Of a DNA stretch of 64,000 nt, positions 10,201-19,200 are shown one piece after another. The first letter of the stretch is position 1. Each line of letters starts with the position of its first letter. The DNA is from Amyelois transitella (lineage: Eukaryota > Arthropoda > Insecta > Lepidoptera > Pyralidae), in assembly GCF_032362555.1 (NCBI RefSeq), contig NC_083516.1:1141001-1205000 (forward strand), given 5' to 3'. The notes below the pieces were generated by a model. That model searched no databases, had not been told where the DNA came from, and saw only the letters and a program-made list of their open reading frames with translations. Both the position numbers and the translations under genes were made by a program.

Positions 10201-13200
10201 TCTTTTTTTTAGGCGATGGTTTAGCAACCTGTCACTATTTTAATCTCAATTCTATCATTAAGCCAAACAGCTGAACGTGGCCATTCAGTCTTCTCAAGAC
10301 TATGGCTCTGTCTACCCCACAAGGGATATAGACGTGACCATATGTATGTATGTATACATATATAGTACAATCGGTTTATTCCACTTTGATTGATCACCCA
10401 GGTGATATCACCTAGATGCTAGGCTTTGCGATCACTTCGGAACAGGCTCTGTCTACCCCGTAATACTCACGTGTGTGACGGTGTGTCCGTTGTCGCTGTC
10501 GTCGGTGCCGTCGGCGTTTTGTCGCGGCAGCAATCTCTCTTCTATCGGTTGCGGGGGGTGCGCAGACTCTTTCTCCGTCATTGTCGCTATAGCTGGATGA
10601 TATACAAATAAATTAACTACGGAACAAATTACATAGATTACAGAGACATTAACTCAACGATACTATGTTTTATGTTAAATACATACTTATATAAATAAAC
10701 ATCCAAGACATAGGGCAATCAGAGAAAGTTCTCATCATGCCCTGGCCGGGATTCGAACCCGGGACCTCCCGTGCCGCCGTGTGTACGTACCGGGCGTGGC
10801 GGGGAGCGTGGCGTTGAGCGTGCCGTGTGTACGTACCGGGCGTGGCGGGGAGCGTGGCGTTGAGCGTGCCGTGTGTACGTACCGGGCGTGGCGGGGAGCG
10901 TGGCGTTGAGCGTGCCGTGTGTACGTACCGGGCGTGGCGGCGAGCGTGGCGTTGAGCGTGCCGTGTGTACGTACCGGGCGTGGCGGGGAGCGTGGCGTTG
11001 AGCGTGCCGTGTGTACGTACCGGGCGTGGCGGGGAGCGTGGCGTTGAGCGTGCCGTGTGTACGTACCGGGCGTGGCGGGGAGCGTGGCGTTGAGCGTGCC
11101 GTGTGTACGTACCGGGCGTGGCGGGGAGCGTGGCGTTGAGCGTGCCGTGTGTACGTACCGGGCGTGGCGGCGAGCGTGGCGTTGAGCGTGCCGTGTGTAC
11201 GTACCGGGCGTGGCGGGGAGCGTGGCGTTGAGCGTGCCGTGTGTACGTACCGGGCGTGGCGGGGAGCGTGGCGTTGAGCGTGCCGGGCTCCGCGGGCAGC
11301 GCGGGCCGCGAGCCCTCCATGGGGGGCTCCGACACGCACTCCGCGCTCTCACATCTGACGGAAACATACAAACATACAAAAAAACAAATCATTAATTACT
11401 CTTTATTATAAAAGTCAGCTTAAAGTCTGACCGTTCAAATATTTAAGGTAGGTAGTTCTGTTACATACATAAATAAATAACGCCTCTTCCTCGAAGGGGT
11501 AGGCAGAGACTACATCTTTCCACTTGCCACGATCCCTGCACACTTCTTTCGCTTCATAACTCATTCATAACTCTCTTCATGCAAACTCATCGATTTCGGG
11601 CACTCTTGAGTCTTGACCTGACCTTTCGCTAGAACGTGTCAGATTTGATCAAGGTACGTTCGTCTAGGTTCTTTTAATAATAATGGATCAACTCTGATCG
11701 AGCAGCTGAATGTGGCCATTCAGTTTTTTCGGGACTGTTGGCTCTGTCTACCCTGTAAGGGATATAGACGTGACTATATGTATGTATCAACTCTCTTCTG
11801 ATCTCTGCGGCTCTGGAAGTACCTAAACATACAGTCACGTCTATATCCTTTGACTTAAAGGCCACGTACAGCTTTTTAGCTTAAAATGTAATTGAGATTC
11901 AAATAGTAACAGGTTGCCAGCCCATCGCCTACAAGAAGAACCCCAAATTTATTAGCATTTCCCATAGTCGTCTTTTACAACATCCGTGAGAAAGATACGG
12001 AGCAATCCTTTTCTAAAGTGCCGGTAACCACACGGCGGACGTTAACATACTCGTAGATAAGTAAAGAGTCATTTCTCTTATAAAGTGCTGAAAACCACAC
12101 GGCTGCGGACGTAAGCACAGATAAGTATCTGATAAGTATAGCAGTAATAATATTATTACTAAGTGTGTGTGTGTGTGTGTGTGTGCCGTGTGGTTCCCGG
12201 CACCAATACTAAAAAGTGCCGTGTGGTTCCCGGCACCAATACTAAAAAGAATAGGACCGCTCCACCTCTTTCCCATGGATGTCGTAAAAGGCGACTAAGG
12301 GATAGGCTTATAAACTTGAGATTCTTCTTTTAGGCGACAGGCTAGCAACCTGTCACTATTTGAATCTCAATTCTATCATTAAGCCAAATAGCTGAAAGTG
12401 GCCATTCAGTCTTTTCAAGACTGTTGGCTCTGTCTACCCCGCAAGGGATATAGACGTGACGATATGTATGTATGTATGTACTAAGTAGTAAGTATTAATG
12501 TCATAAACAGAATGAGCCAGACCTGATCATGGCGTGGTGGGCGGGCGGCGGCGCGTGCGGCGCGGCGCGGGCGCGCGCGGCGGCGAGGTCGCGCGCGATG
12601 GCGGCGTGCTCGTGCGGCAGGTTGGCGAGCGCGTGGAACACCGCCCGCTTGCGGATTATCGTGTACACCAGGTTCGAGTTCCCTGCCCGGTCGGTCGAGG
12701 GGGATCAAAGAGGGGTTCAACACAAAAAAAAAATATACAGGTTGACTTTTAATTCAACTGCATAAATTTAACTGTTAAGTGTACTCATCTGAAGGATATT
12801 TAAAAACTCTTAAAGAAAAATATCGGTTCATAATTCAGAAAGTACGAAAAAAAAATAAAAGTATCAAAATCTACGATCCTTAATACGTCATATCACCCCG
12901 GCCGGCGGAAAAGCGACGCGTAAGATTCAGAGGTCAACGACGCAATTCATTCAGCTGAGCGATCGCGACAACTCTGTACTTTACTTGATCTTGATACTAG
13001 AAAAATAATTTATTTTTCAGACATTTATTTACATGTTTAGTTTTAATTTCTTTTTGTAGTGTGGGTCTTTATTAAAGCGTGTGACGTAGTTTTTGAGGGA
13101 TTTTTTAATTGTGAAAATGATGACGTTTAATTTAAATAAAAATAGGCTCAAACGGCTCAGAAGCATGGGTATAGTCTATGTTTAAAAGGATGCAGTTGTT

Positions 13201-16200
13201 TTAAATGTCACCCTGTATAGTATCGTTGAGATTGTATCTCGTAACACAAGTCCCGAACTTACTTCGAGGCTAACTCAATCTGTGTAATTTGTCCCGTATA
13301 TATTTATTCTTATCAAATACCTCATCGTGAACCAGCCGTTTTTGTCCCGTATATATATAACTATTTATTTTATTTATTTACTTACCATCGAACTGATACT
13401 GTATCATGTTGTTGAACATCTCCAACAGGAAGAACACCAGGTGGTGGTGATGGGGCTGCGAGAACAGGAACCAGGGCGTGCTGAACGCCTCCAGGAGATG
13501 CAGGAGTTTGGTGGACGCCACCATCGATAATGTCTTCAGGTATGGTGACACTGGAATTATTTATTTATTTATTTCGAATTCATTGCACAAAATGTATAGC
13601 ACAATTGGCGGACTTAATGCTGGAAGCATTATCTACCAGTCAACCATTGGGTCTAACAGAGAACTTTATTTATTTATTTAAAATACATTGCACAAAATAC
13701 AAATGTATAGCACAATTGGCGGACTTAATGCTAGAAGCATTGTCTACCAGTCAACCATTGGGCGTGACAGAGAACTATATGTGGGGTCAAATTTAATAAA
13801 TATATTTATAACTACACAAAATAAAATAAAATAATTTTAATAAACATACATAAAAACAAAGTACACATAAATAAAGTCCATAAAGTCTAGGGCGGTTGGA
13901 GAAGACGCTATATCTCTTGATATGATTAAACCAATTGCAGAATTTATTGCCCCTTTTATTACAGATATTATAAACTGTTCTATCTCAACGGGTGTCTACC
14001 CGACTGCTTGGAAACTCGCTCTAATAATTCCTCTTCCTAAAAAAAAACCTCCTTCTTGTCCATCTCACTTACGTCCTATTTCTATTCTCTCTGTACTTTC
14101 GAAAATCTTAGAATATCATATCCATCAACAGTTAAGTGCACACTTATCACGTTACAATATGTTAAGTTCCTTTCAATCGGGTTTTAAATGTGGCCATAGT
14201 ACTACGACAGCTCTGGTGAAGATAACGGACGACATACGTTTAAATATTGATAATAAACAGCTTACCGTACTCGTCCTTTTAGATTTTACAAGCGCTTTTA
14301 ATACAGTTGATTTTGATGTCTTGATTGAAATACTACGTTCTTTAAATTTTTCCTCTAATTCCCTTTGTTGGTTTTCATCTTATCTAACTGGACGTCGACA
14401 ACGTGTAAAACTGAATGATGGCTTTTCGGACTGGTGTGATCTAGTGGCTGGTGTTCCGCAGGGTGGCATTCTTTCTCCGGTTCTGTTCTCGATTTTCATT
14501 GATGGTATTACTGCGTCTCTTTCCTCTAATTTTCATCTTTATGCCGATGACTTGCAGATCTATGCGTCTGCCAGTTTGGATAATATTCAAGATGCTTTTA
14601 GTACCATAAATTTGGATTTGGAAAGGATTGCAGATTGGTCAAGCCGTTTTGGTCTTTTGGTTAACGCTGCCAAGTCTCAGGCTATTGTTATAGGTAGCCC
14701 ACATTATATTTCAAGATTTGCAAATATGATGGTTCCTAGTTTGGTTCTGGATAACAATATTATTCCTTTATCTTCCAAAGTGACTAATCTGGGTGTCATC
14801 ATGGACCAAACTCTATCGTGGAGTCCCTATATAAATGAAATCAGCCGTAAGATGTATGTGTCGTTACATTCACTTCGCCGAATGCAAAAATTTTTACCCA
14901 CCGCCACTAAAATTTTACTTGTACAATCACTTCTCTTTCCTGTTCTTGATTATTCCGATGTTGCTTGTCTAAATGTTACTGAAGAGTTGCTTGACAAACT
15001 GGAGCGTTTACAGAACCAGGGCATTCGCTTTGTTTTCGGTCTTCGCAAATTTGATCATGTTTCTGAGTTTCGTCGCCAATTGAATTGGCTCCCAATTCGC
15101 CTTAAACGTAATGTTCACACACTATCTTTGTTGTTTAATATCCTTTTTAATCCTTCATTTCCTCACTATCTTCATAAAAATTTCTCGTTCCGTGAGACGG
15201 ATAGTCGCATGCGATCTCATAATAATCTTAAATTACTTATTCCTTCTTATTCTTCTCGGACTTATGGCTTGTCTTTTAGTGTTCGTTCCGCTCAGCTTTG
15301 GAATAACCTCCCACAAGATACGAGATCTGCTCTTAACCTTAGTTCTTTTAAATCACTTATCAAAAGACTGTATGCTGATGCATCTAACAATTGAGTGTAC
15401 TCATAAATATGTAAGTTTATTTATATATATATTATTTATGTATGTTTATTTTTAATTATGTAGAAATGTACTGTTTATTATATAGCATCCTCATTGCTTT
15501 TTATGTGCGCTGCCTTTTAAATTTTGGATTTTCCTTTATATTTTGGTTGACTGGAAGAAATCCCATCAGGGATAAGTCCGCCATTGTGCATATTCTTCTA
15601 AATCCAATAACTGTTTTGTAATTTGTTATATTTATTTTTATGTGCAATAAAGAGTTTACAAACAAACAAACAAAAACAAACAAACATACATACAAACTAC
15701 AATAAATAAACAATATACAAAAATAAATAGGTGCAGCGATTATGTTGCCTATTATGATAGATAATATAGAAATATTTGCTCCTGTCTCTATCAAAAAATA
15801 GGTCGTGTGGTTCCCGGTACAAACATAAAAAGTGAATAGCATCACTCCATCTCTTTCCCATGGATGTCGTAAAAGGCGACTAAATGATAGACTTTTGAAC
15901 TTTGGATTCTTCATTAAGACGATGGGCTAGGCAACCTGTCACTACTATTTTCATCTCAATTCTATCTATTAATCAATTTTCTCAACACTGCTCACTCCGT
16001 CCACCCAGCAAGGGATACAGACGCGACTGTATGTACCTATCAATGGAAAAAAAATAAAAAAAACCACCACTTACCGTTAACCAAAATAGTGAGTAAACAA
16101 TCGAACAACGGCTGCAATCTCTGATGTCCAGTCGTTATGATCTTGTGGAACACCACCACAAGTAGATCGGCGTGGGTACCGGTAAATACCGGTATGTCCA

Positions 16201-19200
16201 TTGGCACGCTGGCCGCGTAGGGCTTGTTCAGACGAACGCCGAAGTTGCGCTCGCCGGACAGAAGGAGGAGTATGAACACGCCAATGTGCATTAGGCCTAC
16301 GCGAGCTGTTTTAATTTTAAAAAAAACTTGGTTTTAGAAGTGACTGACTAAGTTGTTGACTAGGCAGATATACAAGTGTGGAGGGAAAGGACGGAGTGGG
16401 AAGACTTAGACGAGCGTATTTTACGATGATCAAGATTTAGAGATTTTCTAGGCAAAACTGAATAGGCCAATAATCAATGACTTATTGAATAAAAATATAA
16501 CCTTGAGGGCATAATGTCGTGAGGAAAAATACATGCCTTTCTTTAAATTTTTCCTGTCGTGAAAGAAATTGCTCTGGAAATAATTATGTGGTGCTCTTGT
16601 ACTTAATTACCAGGACTTGATGACGAACGAACGTAACGAAGAGGCGTGATTTTATGTATGTATGCTGTTATCTTTGTTGTTGTAATTTGTTACTTACACT
16701 GGTCAGCTCTGGAGTCGTTGAGATGATACAGAATAGGTACCAGCACTTCCAAAACATCGCTGCTCTTCAGCACGTAATACATGAATTTCTGAAACAAATC
16801 ATTACAGGAATAAAACTTATTGGAATTGGATTAAAAGTTATTGGAATATTAAAAACTAATATAAATAAATATAAAGTACCTGGTTGACCGAGCTTTGCTC
16901 GGTTTTTTGTTTTTGGTAGAATGTGTTTTAATATTAGTCAAGTTTTGCAATGGTTGAGTTAGCCTTTAAGTAATTTCGACACTTGTGTTACGAGATACTA
17001 ACTCAACGATACTATATTTTATAATAAATACTTATATAGATAAACATCCAAGACCCAGGCCAATCAAAGAAAGTTCTTTTCTCATCACGCCCTGGCCGGG
17101 ATTCGAACCCGGGACCTCCGGTGTCACAGACAAGCGTACCACCGCTGCGCCACAGAAGCCTTCAAATGAATGAACGTTGAATAATGTAAGAGAACGTTGT
17201 AACATACATACATACATACATAAAATCACGCCTCTTTCCCGGAGGGGTAGGCAACGACTACCTCTTTCCACTTGCCACGATCTCTGCATACTTCCTTCGG
17301 TTCATCCACATTCACAACTCTCTTCGTGCAAGCTCGGCGGTTTCGGGTACTTTTGACCGTTGTAAAACTGACCTTATTGTAACTCCTGGTGGAGGCTGAC
17401 CTTTTTGGCCGAGTTGGGGAGATAGGTCTGCTGGAGGGGGTTGTTCAGCAGGCGATATATCCCTTGCGGGGTAGACAGAGCCAACAGTCCTGAGCGGACT
17501 GATAAGCCACGTTGGTCTATAGACGTGATTATATGTATGTATATAAAACTGACCTTATTGTAGTCACACATCTTCCACAGCAGCACCAGCAACTCCTGGT
17601 GGAGGCTGACCTTCTTGGCCGAGTTGGGGAGATAGGTCTGCTGGAGGGGGTTGTTCAGCAGGCGGGTGACGCCCCGCAGGGCGAACTGGAAGTCCTCATC
17701 GCGATGTATACGTGATAGGTAGTTGATGAAAAGGTTATCGGGGAGGCTCTGGGGAAAAAAACAAGTATATTTTAGCCCTAGAATAGGTGCCGTGTGGTTC
17801 ACGGCAGTATAAGGAAATGAATAGGACCAATCCATCTCTTTCCCATGTATGCCGTAAAAGGCGACTAAGGGATAGGCTTATAAACTTGGGATTCCTGTTT
17901 TAGGCGACAGGCTAGTAACCTGTCACTATTTGAATGTCTATTCTATCATTAAGCCAAACACGCACACTCATTTTCAAAGAATCGTTAACTTACCTCTTCC
18001 GTTTCATTGTTAACAGTGTTGCTAGTATCATGGTCCAATGTCACTATGAGTATTTGCAACGACACCTGAAAATAAATCGAATTATTTTTTTATCCCTTAC
18101 ATAACAGGGTAATTAGAAAGAGACATACTTTTTCCCTTCTCATATGATAATTAGAACGGAAAAATATCACACAAATTGTTTTGCGCCAAATACGAAAAAG
18201 TGAGTTTCATTTCGATCGTAACGCCATCTATGGAGCACTCACCTCTACTAGTGGTTCCAATGTGTCGGCGAACAGAAGGTGGTTGTAGGGCAGGCCAAGT
18301 CCCACGGGGTCGTAAGAGCACACTGTGTTCAGTAGGGAAGTGAAGAGAGGCAATGCGTGGCGATTTTCTGGACTCGTGAGGTACCTGTAAAAAACTTTCT
18401 TCTTAGGCTAGTAATTAACTTATTTTTTTACTAGCATTGCCCGCGACTTCGTCCGCGTGGAATAGTTATTTCGAAGCCCTCAAGGATGAATAATTTTCCC
18501 TGTTTTTTTTTTCCACATTCTCCATAACTTCTTCGCTTCTAAAAGTTGCAGAATGGTGTTATATAGCCTCAAGCCTTTTTCGATAAATGGTCTATTCCAA
18601 ACAAAAATAATTTTTCAATTCGAACCAGTAGTTCCTGAGATTAGCGCGTTCAAACAAACAAACACACTCTTCAGCTTTATAATCTATAATATAATAATAT
18701 AAAAATGAATCGCTAAATGTGTTGGTAAGCGCATAACTCAAGAACGCCTGGACCAATTTGGCTAATTCTTTTTTTTAATATTCGTCGAAGCTCAAGGATG
18801 GTTTTTACGGCGAAAAAATACCAAATAATTGCCTGAAAAACCTTAAAAACAGTCCTTTTCTTTATCCCATACAAACGTTTTCTAACTAATACGTACAAAC
18901 AATTTGAGCTTTATTGCTAATGTATAAAGTTCACTGTTGTCTAAGCAATGTAGGTCTAATAGATAGGAACAAAAAACTGTCATATTACAAATCTTTTTGA
19001 CAGAACGAAGTCTGTCGGGTCCGCTAGTATTAGTATAGATGTGTAACCATGATGAGAAGCTGGATCATGAACATAAACGGACATTGGGTCTTTCCTAGAA
19101 AATGTTAAAAGATAAATAGCCACATTTGATATCAATAGCGAGTTCTAATTCGATCACAGCGCCATCTACCGCCACTCACGCGATCCACTTATTATGGTAG

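Noticed and set aside
10719..11392. Repeat-protein gene on the minus strand
   Set aside because: The three long overlapping open frames are a consequence of a 46-bp, stop-free minisatellite; only the first unit belongs to a conserved exon.
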